Notes: generated by a model from the letters alone, not told the origin. Shown: positions 16,533 through 27,680, numbered from the stretch's first letter. The stretch: 64,000 nucleotides of DNA from an uncultured Clostridia bacterium (GCA_947173485.1 CAMWFH010000002.1:62001-126000), one strand, 5' to 3'. A program made the numbers and translations.

Positions 16533-17369
16533 ATGGCAATGTTGGGAAAAGCGGTGCGGATGAGCCGGCTGGTGGACAGTAAGAGCGGCAAGATGATGGC
16601 CATCACCGTTGATCACGCGATCTCCAGGGGGATCGCCCCCATGCGGGGCATCCAGGATATCCGGGCCGCCATCGCCGCCATCGTGCCGGGAAGGCCGAAC
16701 GCCATGACGATGACCAAGGGAATCGCGGAGAGCTGCTTCTGGCCCTATGCGGGGCAGGTCTCGCTGCTGCTGAAATGCTCCAGCTATGCGCCTGTCCATC
16801 CCACCAAGGATGTAGTCTTTGGCAGTGTGGAGGAGGCGGTGCGGATGGGGGCAGATGCTGTCTCTATCGGCGCGATGACCCTGGGGGACTACCAGGATGT
16901 ACAGTTTGCGGAGATAGGGAAGATCTCGGAGGCGTGCATGGTCCAGGGGATGCCGCTGATCGGCCATGTTTACCCCAAGGGGGAGCATGTGGCGCCGGCG
17001 GACCGGACAGCCTGGGAGAATATCGCTTACTGCTGCCGGGCAGCGGCAGAGCTGGGTGTAGATATCATCAAAACGACCTATACCGGCAGTCCGGACACTA
17101 TGGAGAAGGTCGTTGCCTGCTGTCCGGCCCGGGTGGTCATCCAGGGAGGCGATGCCTGTAAGACCTTGGACGACTACTTACAGATGACCCGAGACGCTAT
17201 GGACTGCGGTGTGGGCGGTGTGACCATGGGACGGTTCGTATGGGACTACCGGGATGTGACCGCCCTGGTGGTGGTGCTGCGGAAGATCATCCATGAGGGC
17301 TATAGCGTTCGGGAGGCTAAGGAACTGCTGGAGCTGCTGGAGCATGAGCATACCTACGACCAGTACTGA
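16533..17369 (+). CDS. DhnA/LsrF-type class I aldolase
   Basis: A 278-residue TIM-barrel protein of the DeoC/DhnA/LsrF family. ITVDHAISRG holds the active-site Asp, IIKTTYTGS the Schiff-base lysine, and VVIQGGDAC and GGVTMGRFVW the phosphate-binding loops. Family members include fructose-bisphosphate aldolase, the AI-2 thiolase LsrF and ADTH synthase. Next to an FGGY kinase and transketolase, cleavage or condensation of a phosphorylated ketose is the likely role. The start is ATG 16533, with GAGAGGAGAAAC upstream. Confidence 0.85.
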   Translation: MAMLGKAVRMSRLVDSKSGKMMAITVDHAISRGIAPMRGIQDIRAAIAAIVPGRPNAMTMTKGIAESCFWPYAGQVSLLLKCSSYAPVHPTKDVVFGSVEEAVRMGADAVSIGAMTLGDYQDVQFAEIGKISEACMVQGMPLIGHVYPKGEHVAPADRTAWENIAYCCRAAAELGVDIIKTTYTGSPDTMEKVVACCPARVVIQGGDACKTLDDYLQMTRDAMDCGVGGVTMGRFVWDYRDVTALVVVLRKIIHEGYSVREAKELLELLEHEHTYDQY

Positions 17370-17381
17370 CTGGTTCATGGT

Positions 17382-18902
17382 ATGGACAAGTATTTTTTGG
17401 GGATTGACGTAGGGACCAGTGCGTTGAAGCTCCTGGTGATGGATGCTGGCCTGCGCAGCTTGGCCTGGGCATCCAGGACCTACAGCGCTGTCCATCCCCG
17501 GAAGGGGTGGAGCGAGCTGCCGGCGGGGCAGATCTGGCAGGCGCTGCGGACAGGGGTGGAGGAGCTTGCCGGCCGAGTCGACCTGGGACAGGTGGCGGGA
17601 ATCGGATTTTCCTGCCTCTGTCCGGGGCTGACGGCCTTGGACGAGGACGGCGGGGTCCTCTGCGATCCCATCATCCATAACGACCAGCGTAGCCGGGCGG
17701 AGAGCTGGCAGCTCCGCCAGCGGATGGCGGCAGAGGAGGTCTTTGCCGTCACTGGCAATCCGATCATGCCAGGGGCTATCTCTTGCACCTCTATGCTGTG
17801 GATCAAGGAACACCGGCCGGAGGTGTATGCCAGAGCGGCCTGGTTCGGACATATCAACACGCTCCTCTCTGTTTGGCTCACGGGTCAGGCAGCCATCGAC
17901 CCGACTAACGCCTCCTATACCGGGCTGTATGATACCCGAGGCGGCAGCGGCTGGTCCGATGTGCTGTGCCGGATGGCGGAGATCGACCGGGCAAAGCTGC
18001 CTCCTATCCTGGAGCCGACAGCGATCTGTGGCTATCTGCAAGCGGAAGAGCTGACCAGTCTGGGACTGCGGCAGGGGACCCCGGTAGTGATCGGGGCGGC
18101 AGATACCCCCTGTGCGGCTCTGGCCGCCGGTGGCGATCTGCACCAAGAGGTGTTCGAGAGCATCGGCAGTACCGGGGTAGTATCCTTCTGCACCGAGCAG
18201 CCCCGGTTCTCCAGAGCCTTTCTCAACCGGCGCTACTTGACGCCAGACTGCTGGCTCTATCAGGGTGCATCCTCCAATATGGGACTGGCGATCGCCTGGG
18301 CGGAGCGGGAGCTCTGCCGGGATATCCCCTCCGGCAGGAAGGGCGTGCTGGATATGCTGTCCCGCCGCTCCAGTGCCGGCGCTAATGGATGTGTCTTTTT
18401 GCCCTACCTCTCTGGGGAGCGGAGCCCGATCTGGGACCCGGACGCCAGAGGCGTGTTCTTTGGACTATCGGCGGAGAACGACCGGGAGGATATGGCCCGC
18501 GCTGTGCTGGAGAGCGGCTGTTACAGTGCCCGGCAGATGTTCCAGGCCGCGGAAGAGGTGACGGGCAGGCCCTGTCTATCGGTCCTGGCCGCCGGCGGTG
18601 GGACCAGGAGCGATATCTGGATGCAGCTGCGTGCGGATATCACGGAACGGGAGCTACGGGTGCTGGAGCAGCCGGATATGGCAGCGGCAGGCGCAGCGAT
18701 GCTGGCGGCGGTGGGGACAGGGCAGTTCCCGAATCTGGAGACGGCCCGGACCTACCGGCCTCAGGCGCTACGGCGGTGCTTTCAGCCGAAAGCGTCTCCG
18801 GGGGAGCGAAGGGTCTACCGAGAGAGATATGAGCAGTATCTGGAGCTGTATGACTGTCTGAAGGGCCTGTTCAAAAAGGCTGGCGGACAGGAGCAGGCAT
18901 AA
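17382..18902 (+). CDS. FGGY-family carbohydrate kinase
   Basis: A 506-residue kinase of the xylulokinase/LsrK superfamily. Its N-terminal phosphate loop is GIDVGTSALKLLVMD, and there is a second ATPase domain with GSTGVVSFC and LAAGGGTRSDIWMQ. It phosphorylates a ketose or polyol with ATP. It lies 12 bases after the aldolase. The combination of FGGY kinase with a split transketolase also occurs in apulose-type pathways, and with a DhnA aldolase in AI-2 processing, so the substrate cannot be fixed from sequence. Confidence 0.9.
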   Translation: MDKYFLGIDVGTSALKLLVMDAGLRSLAWASRTYSAVHPRKGWSELPAGQIWQALRTGVEELAGRVDLGQVAGIGFSCLCPGLTALDEDGGVLCDPIIHNDQRSRAESWQLRQRMAAEEVFAVTGNPIMPGAISCTSMLWIKEHRPEVYARAAWFGHINTLLSVWLTGQAAIDPTNASYTGLYDTRGGSGWSDVLCRMAEIDRAKLPPILEPTAICGYLQAEELTSLGLRQGTPVVIGAADTPCAALAAGGDLHQEVFESIGSTGVVSFCTEQPRFSRAFLNRRYLTPDCWLYQGASSNMGLAIAWAERELCRDIPSGRKGVLDMLSRRSSAGANGCVFLPYLSGERSPIWDPDARGVFFGLSAENDREDMARAVLESGCYSARQMFQAAEEVTGRPCLSVLAAGGGTRSDIWMQLRADITERELRVLEQPDMAAAGAAMLAAVGTGQFPNLETARTYRPQALRRCFQPKASPGERRVYRERYEQYLELYDCLKGLFKKAGGQEQA

Positions 18903-18932
18903 GAGGAAAGAGATATGAAAGGAGTGGGGAAG

Positions 18933-19760
18933 ATGGAGCGGACTGTCAGCGAGCTGCAACAAAAGGCGATGGAGCTGCGGCGGTGCGCATTGTGGATGAT
19001 CTATGCTGCCCAGTCGGGCCATCCGGGCGGCTCCCTGTCAGCGGCGGATATCGTGGCCGCTCTCTACTTCCGGGAGCTACGATTGCGGCCGGAGGAGCCT
19101 CAGTGGCCGGAGCGGGACCGGTTCGTTCTCTCCAAAGGGCATGTTTGTCCTATCCAGTATGCGGCATTGCTCCTGCGGGGCTTCCTGTCTCCAGAGGAGA
19201 AGGGGACCCTGCGGAAAAAGGGGTCCCGCTTGCAGGGTCATCCTGATATGAAGCGGACACCGGGGATCGATATCTCTACCGGCTCTCTGGGCCAAGGCGT
19301 TTCCTGTGCGGTAGGTATGGCTTTGGGACTGCGGCGGCAGGGTAGCAGAGTGCGGGTGTTCTGCCTGGCGGGAGACGGGGAGTGCAACGAGGGCCAGGTA
19401 TGGGAGGCGGTGGAGACTGCGGTGAAATACCGGCTGAGCAATTTTATCCTCTTTGTGGATCAGAATGGCCTCCAGAACGATGGCCCCTGTGAGGAGATCA
19501 TGCCGCCCCAGAGTTTGGCGGAAAAATTTCGGTCTTTTGGATGCAGGACCTATGAGATCGATGGGCACGCTATGGAAGAGATCTTAGCCGTGCTGGACGC
19601 CGCACAGGACAGCGATGTTCCAGTGGCGGTAGTGGCCCACACAGTCAAGGGCAAAGGGGTGTCCTTTATGGAACATGCGGTGAAATGGCATGGGACAGCC
19701 CCCAATGAGGAGGAGTTCCGTCTGGCGATGACGGAGCTGGAGAGGGGGGCAGTACGGTGA
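18933..19760 (+). CDS. transketolase, N-terminal (TPP-binding) subunit
   Basis: A 275-residue subunit with SGHPGGSLSAADI, the TPP-diphosphate motif GDGECNEGQVWEA and SKGHVCPIQ. It corresponds to the first half of a one-chain transketolase. ATG 18933 is chosen over 18915 because AAAGGAG lies 8 bases before it. The C-terminal half is the next gene, overlapping by GTGA. Two-subunit transketolases often belong to dedicated pathways rather than the housekeeping pentose-phosphate route. Confidence 0.9.
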   Translation: MERTVSELQQKAMELRRCALWMIYAAQSGHPGGSLSAADIVAALYFRELRLRPEEPQWPERDRFVLSKGHVCPIQYAALLLRGFLSPEEKGTLRKKGSRLQGHPDMKRTPGIDISTGSLGQGVSCAVGMALGLRRQGSRVRVFCLAGDGECNEGQVWEAVETAVKYRLSNFILFVDQNGLQNDGPCEEIMPPQSLAEKFRSFGCRTYEIDGHAMEEILAVLDAAQDSDVPVAVVAHTVKGKGVSFMEHAVKWHGTAPNEEEFRLAMTELERGAVR

Positions 19761-20683
19761 GATCCCTACGGGACGCTTATGGCGACGCGTTGTTGGAGCT
19801 GGGGGAGGAGTTCCCCAAGGTCTGGGTGGTCGATGTGGATGTAGGCCGGTCCTGTAAGACAGGAGCCTTTCAAGAGGCCTGGCCAGAGCGGTATGTGAAC
19901 GTGGGCATCGCCGAGCAGAATGCGGCGGGCCTGGCGGCAGGTCTGGCGGCCGTTGGGATCACGCCCTTTGTGACGACTTATGCCGCATTTGGCAGTATGC
20001 GGATGTGTGAGCAGATTCGGCAGTCCATCTGCTATCCCCGGCTGAATGTGAAGATCATGTGTTCTCATGGCGGGCTGACACCGGCCAACGATGGGGCCAC
20101 CCACCAGTGCGTGGAGGACTTGGGAATCATGCGGACTCTGCCGGGGATGACAGTAGTGGCCCCAGGCGACTACTTTGCAGCGAAAAAGCTGGTCCGGGCG
20201 GCGGCTGTCTATGAGGGCCCCGTGTATATGCGCTTTACCCGAGACCCGATTCCCTTTGTCTATGACAGCGGGGAGACATTCACCATCGGGAAGGGGAAGG
20301 TCCTTCGGGAGGGGGACCAGGCGGCAATCATTGCCGCAGGAGACGTACTGAGTCAGGCTAAGGCGGCGGCGGAGGCCCTGGCGGCCAAGGGAGTTCGAAT
20401 CTGTCTGGTGGATATGCATACGATCAAACCGTTGGATACAGCGCTGCTGGAGCAGATCATGTCTGTGTGCGGTAACATCGTCACGGTGGAGGACCACAAC
20501 ATCATCAACGGATTAGGCAGTGCCGTAGCGGAGCAGGCAGCGGAACATGGCGGCTGTCGGGTACGGCGGATCGGTGTCCAGGACCGGTTCGGCGAATCGG
20601 GGCCTTATCCGGCGCTGCTGGAGGACAATGGTATCACGGTGGACCACATCATAGAGAGCGTGGAAGCACTTTTGAGGAGATAG
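19757..20683 (+). CDS. transketolase, C-terminal subunit
   Basis: A 308-residue partner of the preceding subunit: pyrimidine-binding domain with VNVGIAEQNAAGLAAGLA (the catalytic Glu that activates TPP) and the transketolase C domain from about residue 185. It starts with GTG 19757 inside the stop of the N subunit, which suggests equimolar translation. Together they would transfer a two-carbon unit from a ketose phosphate. Confidence 0.9.
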   Translation: MRSLRDAYGDALLELGEEFPKVWVVDVDVGRSCKTGAFQEAWPERYVNVGIAEQNAAGLAAGLAAVGITPFVTTYAAFGSMRMCEQIRQSICYPRLNVKIMCSHGGLTPANDGATHQCVEDLGIMRTLPGMTVVAPGDYFAAKKLVRAAAVYEGPVYMRFTRDPIPFVYDSGETFTIGKGKVLREGDQAAIIAAGDVLSQAKAAAEALAAKGVRICLVDMHTIKPLDTALLEQIMSVCGNIVTVEDHNIINGLGSAVAEQAAEHGGCRVRRIGVQDRFGESGPYPALLEDNGITVDHIIESVEALLRR

Positions 20684-20696
20684 GAGGGGAACTCGT

Positions 20697-21452
20697 ATGG
20701 ATCTGACAGGGAGGACCGCTTTGGTCACCGGAGCCGGGTCCCGCCGGGGCATCGGACGGGAGACGGCGCTGCTGCTGGCAGAGCGGGGAACGGCGGTGGC
20801 TGTGGCGGATATGGATCTGGCTGGAGCCCAAGCCACGGTGGCGGAGATCGAAGCGGCCGGCGGCCGGGCCCTGGCGTTGGCGGTAGATGTGACAGAGGAG
20901 CAGTCTGTCCAAGAGATGGTGGACCGGACCGTAGAGACCTTTGGCCGGCTGGATATCCTGGTGAACAACGCCGGTATCACCCAGCCGGTCACGACAGAGG
21001 ATATGACAACAGCGGACTTTATGCGAATCGTCCAGGTCAACCTGCTGGGGACCTTCCTTTGCTCCCAGCGGGCCGTGCGGGTGATGCGGCAGCACGGCTA
21101 TGGCCGAATCATCAGCCTCAGCTCTGTCTCCGGTAAGCGGGGCGGCGGTGTGTACGGCGGCTCTCACTACTCGGCGGCCAAGGCAGGGATCCTAGGCTTT
21201 TCCAAGGCCCTGGCTCGGGAAGTGGCAGATGCGGGCATCACTGTCAACTGTGTCTGTCCAGGGTTGGTAGCTACGGATATCCGAAAGGGCCTGTCAGAAG
21301 AGCGGGAGCGGGCGATCTGGGAGACCATCCCGATGAGGCGGCCGGGGACAGCCCGAGAGATCGCCGCGGTCATCGCATTTTTGGCTACGGAGGAGGCGGC
21401 CTATATCACAGGGGAGGATATCGATATCAATGGCGGCTCCCATATGGATTGA
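20697..21452 (+). CDS. short-chain dehydrogenase/reductase
   Basis: A 251-residue classical SDR. TGAGSRRGIG (11-20) is the cofactor loop, VNNAG the structural motif, then a Ser in SLSSVSG and YSAAK as catalytic Tyr/Lys. The C-terminal EDIDINGGSHMD is usual for the FabG-like group. It is a second oxidoreductase in the operon, probably acting on a related polyol or ketose. AGGAGGGG precedes ATG 20697. Confidence 0.9.
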   Translation: MDLTGRTALVTGAGSRRGIGRETALLLAERGTAVAVADMDLAGAQATVAEIEAAGGRALALAVDVTEEQSVQEMVDRTVETFGRLDILVNNAGITQPVTTEDMTTADFMRIVQVNLLGTFLCSQRAVRVMRQHGYGRIISLSSVSGKRGGGVYGGSHYSAAKAGILGFSKALAREVADAGITVNCVCPGLVATDIRKGLSEERERAIWETIPMRRPGTAREIAAVIAFLATEEAAYITGEDIDINGGSHMD

Positions 21453-21517
21453 TATAGGCGGATACATCTTGTGATTCCACCTGCGGCGCAGGAATGATAA
21501 AAAATGGAGGATGAACA

Positions 21518-22696
21518 ATGAAAAGACTACTTGCACTCGTGTTGAGCCTGGTCATGGCGCTGTCCCTGGCGGCGTGCCAGCAGAGCGGAGATCCCAACGA
21601 GGGAAAGGATGGTCCTGGCAGCAGCGGCGATTCAGCCGTCACAGGAGATACCATCCGAATCGGCGTCAGCATCGCCCGGACGGGGACTGCCGCCGAGGTA
21701 GGGCAGAACTGCTATAACAGCTTTATGATCGCGCTGGATGAGATCAATGCCGCCGGCGGCATCAACGGCAAGCAGGTGGAGCTGGTGATCGAGGACAGTC
21801 AGAACGATGCCACCCAGGCGGTGGAGATCGCCAAGAAGTTCATAGAGGACAAGTCCATCCTGTGTACCGTTACTGGCGACAGCTCTACCTGCAACATCGC
21901 CTGCGCCAACTACTATGAGGAGGCGAAGATGTGCCTGATGGCCGGCTGTGCCTCCAATGCGGCCCTGACCCCTATGGGGGACTATATCTTCAGCGTGGCG
22001 GGCCGGAGCACCGATGAGATCCCCTTCTGCATCGAGGGCGTCCTCAGCGGCTACTTTGATGTGAAGAAGCTGGCCATCATCTATGCCAATGACGACTGGG
22101 GCGTGGGCCTCAACGACAGCGCCCAGGAGCTGTGCGCCGATGCGGGGATCGAGATCGTAGGCGCGGAGACATTCAACGTGGGCGAGACGGACTTCTCCTC
22201 GGTCCTCTCCAAGCTGCGTAGCACCGAGCCGGATTCCATCCTAGTCATTGCCCAATATGCCGAGGCAGGCCTCATCATCAACCAGATCCGCCGGATGGGC
22301 TGGGACACCATCATCAGCAACACTGGCGCGGTGGTCAATGACGACTTCCTCAAGCTGGTGGGCGAGGACGCCGAAGGTCTGGTGGGCTATGTAGGCATGG
22401 CGTTCGTGGAGGCGTACCCCGCTTCCATGGAGTTCTATAACACCTATGTGGAGCGTTACAACGGCCGGACCCCCACGGTCCATTCCACCTGCTATGAGGC
22501 GCTGAAGCTGATCGCCCAGGTGGCCAACGACTTAGGGGACGATCTGAGCAGGCAGTCCATGCGGGATGCCCTGGCCCAGGTAAAGGATTTTGAGGGGCTG
22601 ACCGGTCCTATCACGATCGAAGAGGACGGCAATATCACCCGGTTGTTCCATGTGGTCCAGGTCATCGATGGCAAGTGGACCAAGATCGACGGATAA
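21518..22696 (+). CDS. substrate-binding lipoprotein of a Liv-type ABC importer
   Basis: A 392-residue protein with a lipoprotein signal peptide (MKRLLALVLSLVMALS, lipobox LAAC), then a type I periplasmic-binding fold: IRIGVSIARTG, INAAGGINGKQVELVIEDSQ, and VLSKLRSTEPDSILV. The family binds branched-chain amino acids but also amides, urea, aromatic compounds and others. It lies 66 bases after the SDR, with a GGAGGATGAAC ribosome site. Its presence in a sugar-enzyme operon means the ligand need not be an amino acid. Confidence 0.9.
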   Translation: MKRLLALVLSLVMALSLAACQQSGDPNEGKDGPGSSGDSAVTGDTIRIGVSIARTGTAAEVGQNCYNSFMIALDEINAAGGINGKQVELVIEDSQNDATQAVEIAKKFIEDKSILCTVTGDSSTCNIACANYYEEAKMCLMAGCASNAALTPMGDYIFSVAGRSTDEIPFCIEGVLSGYFDVKKLAIIYANDDWGVGLNDSAQELCADAGIEIVGAETFNVGETDFSSVLSKLRSTEPDSILVIAQYAEAGLIINQIRRMGWDTIISNTGAVVNDDFLKLVGEDAEGLVGYVGMAFVEAYPASMEFYNTYVERYNGRTPTVHSTCYEALKLIAQVANDLGDDLSRQSMRDALAQVKDFEGLTGPITIEEDGNITRLFHVVQVIDGKWTKIDG

Positions 22697-22767
22697 AAAC
22701 AAGAGCAGCACTGGGGAGCGGCACTGTATCCAGGTGGATGCAGTGCCGCCTCAGAGAAGGAGCGCAT

Positions 22768-24249
22768 ATGGAGCGAGTATTAGGCGCCTTGGCGCCGCGG
22801 GATGTGTTCTACTATTTTGAGGAGCTTTCCGGCATCCCCAGGGGCTCTGGGAACGAGAAAGCTGTCAGCGACTATATCGCTGGCCTAGCCAAAAGCCGGG
22901 GGTTGGCGGTGGAGCAGGATACCTATAACAATTTGATCATTCGCAAGCCGGCCTCCCCTGGGTGTGAGGACGCACCGGTGGTGATGCTGCAAAACCATAT
23001 GGATATGGTCTGTGAAAAGGTCCCGGAGTCGGATCTGGACTTTGAACAGGACGGACTTCGACTGGCCATCGATGAGCAGAAGGGGACCATCTATGCTAAG
23101 GGGACCTCTTTGGGGGCGGACAATGGAGTCGGTCTGGCGGTGGCGCTGGCGATCATGATGGACGATGACTTGGTCCACCCGCCTCTGGAGATCGTTTGTA
23201 CGGTCAGCGAGGAGGCTGGACTGGCAGGAGCGGTCCAGATGGATATGTCGTCCTTGCGGGCGAAATATATGATCAACTCCGACAGCTACCGCTTCGATAT
23301 GGTCCAGGCTGGCTGCGCCGGCTGTGCCTATCTGATCAATGAGCTGCCCATCCAGTGGACAGATCCAGATGAGCTGGACCAAGGGGCGGAGCTCACGATC
23401 GGCGGCCTGCTGGGCGGCCATTCGGGGCTGGATGTCTGCCGCCAGCGGACCAATGCCAATAAGCTGATGGGCCGGTTCTTAGACACGCTGCGGCAGGCCA
23501 AGATCCCCTTTTCTCTGGCGGATTACCGCTGCTTCAACAAGGACAACGCGATCCCCAGAGATGCTGCCTGCGTCTTTGCTCTGCGGGCGGCGGACAAGGG
23601 GCGGACGGCCCAGACCGTGACGGATCTGTTCGAGGCGGTAAAGGCCGAGCTGGCGGTGACAGATCCAGGTGTGACCTGCTCCCTCCGCTGGGTCGAACGT
23701 CCTTCCCGCTGCCTGACCGGATGGGATACGGACACAGCGGTCCGCTACCTGATGCTGGTCCCGGACGGATTGTTCCAGAAGTATCACGCCTATGACGACC
23801 CGGACTTGGGGGAGTCCTCTGCCAACCTGGGACGGATCATCCTGGAGGAGGACCGGCTGGTCTTTCGCTCCATGGTCCGGGCCAACTATTTGAGCCGGAA
23901 GGAGGAGGTCATCCGTAAGCTGGAGCTGCTGGGAGATCTGCTGGGGATGCTCCACCATCGAGCTTCTGACGCGCCGCCCTGGCCCTTCGACCCGGAGAGC
24001 CCCCTGCTGCACCTGCTGCTGCGGTGCTACCGGGAGATGACCGGGCGGGAGATGGAGGTCTCTGTGGCCCATGGGACCTGTGAGTGCGGCCTGTTCAAGG
24101 ACCGGGTAGGCTGTGAGACGGTCAGCATCGGAGCGGATATCCGGTATCTCCACTCTCCACTGGAGGAGGTGGATATCGCCTCGGTAGGCAAGCTCTATGA
24201 GTTGAATATACGGATGCTGGCGGCGCTGGCTGGGAGAGAGGGCATCTAG
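22768..24249 (+). CDS. PepD-like aminoacyl-histidine dipeptidase (M20)
   Basis: A 493-residue metallopeptidase. It has FEELSGIPRGSGNE, the metal-binding His in LQNHMDMV, Asp in SLGADNGVG, catalytic Glu pair in VSEEAG, and the later GGHSGLDV. The family (carnosinase/PepD) hydrolyses dipeptides or related amide bonds in the cytoplasm. ATG 22768 (GAGAAGGAGCGCAT before it) is used; the frame is open upstream but overlaps the spacer. It sits between the binding protein and the permeases, so the imported compound may contain an amide or peptide bond. Confidence 0.88.
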   Translation: MERVLGALAPRDVFYYFEELSGIPRGSGNEKAVSDYIAGLAKSRGLAVEQDTYNNLIIRKPASPGCEDAPVVMLQNHMDMVCEKVPESDLDFEQDGLRLAIDEQKGTIYAKGTSLGADNGVGLAVALAIMMDDDLVHPPLEIVCTVSEEAGLAGAVQMDMSSLRAKYMINSDSYRFDMVQAGCAGCAYLINELPIQWTDPDELDQGAELTIGGLLGGHSGLDVCRQRTNANKLMGRFLDTLRQAKIPFSLADYRCFNKDNAIPRDAACVFALRAADKGRTAQTVTDLFEAVKAELAVTDPGVTCSLRWVERPSRCLTGWDTDTAVRYLMLVPDGLFQKYHAYDDPDLGESSANLGRIILEEDRLVFRSMVRANYLSRKEEVIRKLELLGDLLGMLHHRASDAPPWPFDPESPLLHLLLRCYREMTGREMEVSVAHGTCECGLFKDRVGCETVSIGADIRYLHSPLEEVDIASVGKLYELNIRMLAALAGREGI

Positions 24250-24259
24250 GGAGGTAACT

Positions 24260-25174
24260 ATGAGCACGTTCGTGTACTGGCTCGAACAGGTATCCAATGG
24301 TGTATTTCAGGGGTCGATCTACGCGCTGATCGTCATCGGGTATACGCTGATCGTAGGCATCGTGGGCCTGCCCAGCTTTGCCTACGGTGACATCGTGATG
24401 TGCGGCGCTTACTTCGCCTATCTGGTATTCAGCAGCTTTGGCAACAATGCGCTGCTGGTGTTCCTTTTGAGCTTTTTGGGCTCCGCCCTTTTGGGCATCG
24501 TGATGCACAAGGTCTGCTATGAGCCCTTTTTCAACTCGCCGCGGCATATCTCCCTGATGTGTACCATCGGGATGAGCATCCTCATCAAAAATATCGTTCA
24601 GCTAGTCACGAGATCCGTGACCCTGGATATCCCCAGTATGTTCGGCACCGGATATATCGCCCTGGGACAGATTCGAATCACCGTGACACAGCTGGCTGTC
24701 CTAGCGATCGTAGTCGTGCTGGTGATTCTGTTCACCCTGTTTTTGCAAAAGACCAAGGTAGGGGTCCAGCTGCGGGCAGTGAGCCAGGACCGGCAGGCCG
24801 CCGCCCTGATGGGCATCGATGTGAACTTTATCACGATGGTCGGCAACGCCATCGGCTGCGGCATGGGCGGCATAGCCGGACTGCTCTATGCAGTCTACTA
24901 CAACAGCTTCCGGGCCACCATGGGCGGGGCCATCGGGATGAAGGCCTTCAGTGCGGCGGTGCTGGGCGGGCTGGGGGATATCTCCATCTCCTCTATCTGT
25001 GGACTGATCATCGGCATCTTTGAAAATATCGGTATCGCTCTGGCGGGGACCGGCTATCGGGATATGGTGGCCTTCCTCTTCCTCATCGCGGTACTGATGC
25101 TCAACCCCACTGGACTAGGCGGCAAGAAGAAAGGACTGCTGCCGGAAAAGAAGAAGGAGGCGAAAAATGGCTAA
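24260..25174 (+). CDS. Liv-type ABC permease, LivH subunit
   Basis: A 304-residue polytopic membrane protein opening VSNGVFQGSIYALIVIGYTLI, the standard LivH start, with about eight hydrophobic segments and the cytoplasmic loop QDRQAAALMGIDV that contacts the ATPases. It overlaps LivM by 8 bases. GGGAGGTAACT precedes the ATG. Confidence 0.92.
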   Translation: MSTFVYWLEQVSNGVFQGSIYALIVIGYTLIVGIVGLPSFAYGDIVMCGAYFAYLVFSSFGNNALLVFLLSFLGSALLGIVMHKVCYEPFFNSPRHISLMCTIGMSILIKNIVQLVTRSVTLDIPSMFGTGYIALGQIRITVTQLAVLAIVVVLVILFTLFLQKTKVGVQLRAVSQDRQAAALMGIDVNFITMVGNAIGCGMGGIAGLLYAVYYNSFRATMGGAIGMKAFSAAVLGGLGDISISSICGLIIGIFENIGIALAGTGYRDMVAFLFLIAVLMLNPTGLGGKKKGLLPEKKKEAKNG

Positions 25175-26170
25175 GTGCAAGGCGTTCTACCAGCGGTATA
25201 AGCGGCTGGTCTGGGCGGCGGCGGCGGCCGCGGTGCTGGCCTTCCCCCTCCTGTTCCCCCAGGAGTCGGTGATGACGATCGCGGTCCGGGTGCTGATCTA
25301 TATGATCCTGGCCAGCGGACTGAACATCGCCAACGGCTATATCGGTCTCTTCAACATTGGTTCTGCCGGCTTTATGTGCATCGGTGCCTATGCCGCCGCG
25401 CTGCTGAGTACCCGGCTGGGGATGTCCTTCGTCCCCACCCTGCTGCTCTCTGTGGCGCTGACGGCCGGGGTGGGGGCCCTGCTGGCCTTCCCCACTAGCC
25501 GCTTTGCCGGGTTCTACTTCAGCATCACCACTATGGGCTTTTCGGAGATCGTACGGCTGACGGCTCTGAACTGGGTCTCCCTGACCCGGGGCTCCAACGG
25601 GATCCACAGCATCCCCAAGCCCTCTATCCTGGGCTTTACCCTCCAGACCTCCACCCACTATTACTACATGATCCTGCTGATCTTGCTCCTGGTGCTTTTC
25701 TGCATCCGGCGCATCCTCCGTTCCCGGGTGGGGCGGGCGTGGCTCTCCATCCGAGAGAACCCGGACGCGGCCCGGTCTCTGGGGGTGCCGATCACCCTCT
25801 ATAAGTCCCTGAATTTCATGGTGATGGGGCTGATACTGGGCCTGGGCGGCTGCCTGATGGCCTATTATTACCGCTATATCTCCCCAGAGATGTTCCAGAT
25901 CGACAACGGCCACCAGGTGCTGGCGATGGTCAACCTGGGGGGCCTGGGCAGCATCGCCGGGCCGCTGATGGGAGCGGCGATCCTCTCCGTGTGCATGGAG
26001 GCGCTGCGGACTATGGCGGAGTACCGGATGATCGTCTATGCCTTGATCGTACTGGCTATGATGTGGCTGCGGCCCCAGGGAATCGTTGGTGCGACTAATA
26101 CCGTGATGGTCCAGCGGCGGATGGCAAAGCCGGCCAAGAAGGGCCGGCAGCAGAAGGTGAGGGGTGGCGT

Positions 26171-26174
<4 letters not shown>
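25167..26174 (+). CDS. Liv-type ABC permease, LivM subunit
   Basis: A 335-residue membrane protein with GLNIANGYIGLFNIGSAGFM and the ATPase-contact loop IRENPDAARSLGV. It is the second permease of the heterodimer. It overlaps LivH at the start and LivG at the end (ATGA at 26171). Confidence 0.92.
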
Positions 26175-26954
<780 letters not shown>

Positions 26955-26962
<8 letters not shown>

Positions 26963-27665
26963 AGTAACGGATATGGCGGTCAGCTATGGGCAGTTCCAGG
27001 CCCTCCATGGGATCAGCCTTGCTGTCAAGAAGAACCAGATCGTATCCCTGATCGGGGCCAACGGTGCCGGGAAGAGCACGACCCTCATGGCGATCTCCGG
27101 CATGGTGCCGAAGGACAGCGGCGAGGTGCTGCTGGACGGTGAGCCGATCACGGACCTAAAGCCCCATTTCATCAGCCGGCGGCGGGTGGCCCATGTGCCG
27201 GAGGGACGGCATGTGTTCCCTAAGCTCTCTGTGGAGGACAACCTGCTGACCGGCGCATTGGCGGACACCACTATCACCAAGGCGGTGGAGCGGCAGCGGC
27301 TGGAGGAGATGTATGCTCTCTTTCCACGGCTGAAGGAGCGCCGGCGGCAAAATGGCGGGACGTTGTCCGGCGGGGAGCAACAGATGCTGGCCATTGGCCG
27401 GGCCATGATGTCCGACCCAGAGCTGGTGATGCTGGACGAGCCCTCTATGGGATTGGCTCCGGTATTGGTGGAGGAGATCTTTGCACTGATTCTGCGCATC
27501 AAAGCCTCTGGCAAGACGGTGCTGCTGATCGAACAGAACGCCATCATGGCCCTCCAGATCGCGGACTACGCCTATGTGCTGGAGCTGGGGAACATCACTC
27601 TCCAGGGGACTGGCCGGGAGCTGCTGGGCAATGAGGAGGTCAAACGGGCCTATCTTGGGATATAG
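26955..27665 (+). CDS. Liv-type ABC ATPase, LivF subunit
   Basis: A 236-residue ATPase: Walker A GANGAGKST, RRVAHVPEGRHVFP, signature LSGGEQQMLAIGRA, Walker B LVMLDEPSMGLAP, and LIEQNA in the switch position, typical of LivF. It starts with TTG 26955 inside the LivG gene, with GGAGGGCGG just upstream. It is the last gene of the operon; a strong terminator follows. Confidence 0.93.
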
Positions 27666-27680
27666 ACAGAGCTGGATATG

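Noticed and set aside
15473..21452. Sulfoquinovose transketolase (sulfo-TK) pathway
   Set aside because: Split transketolase is shared, but no isomerases, sulfolactaldehyde reductase or sulfonate exporter are seen, and the FGGY kinase and DhnA aldolase do not belong to it.
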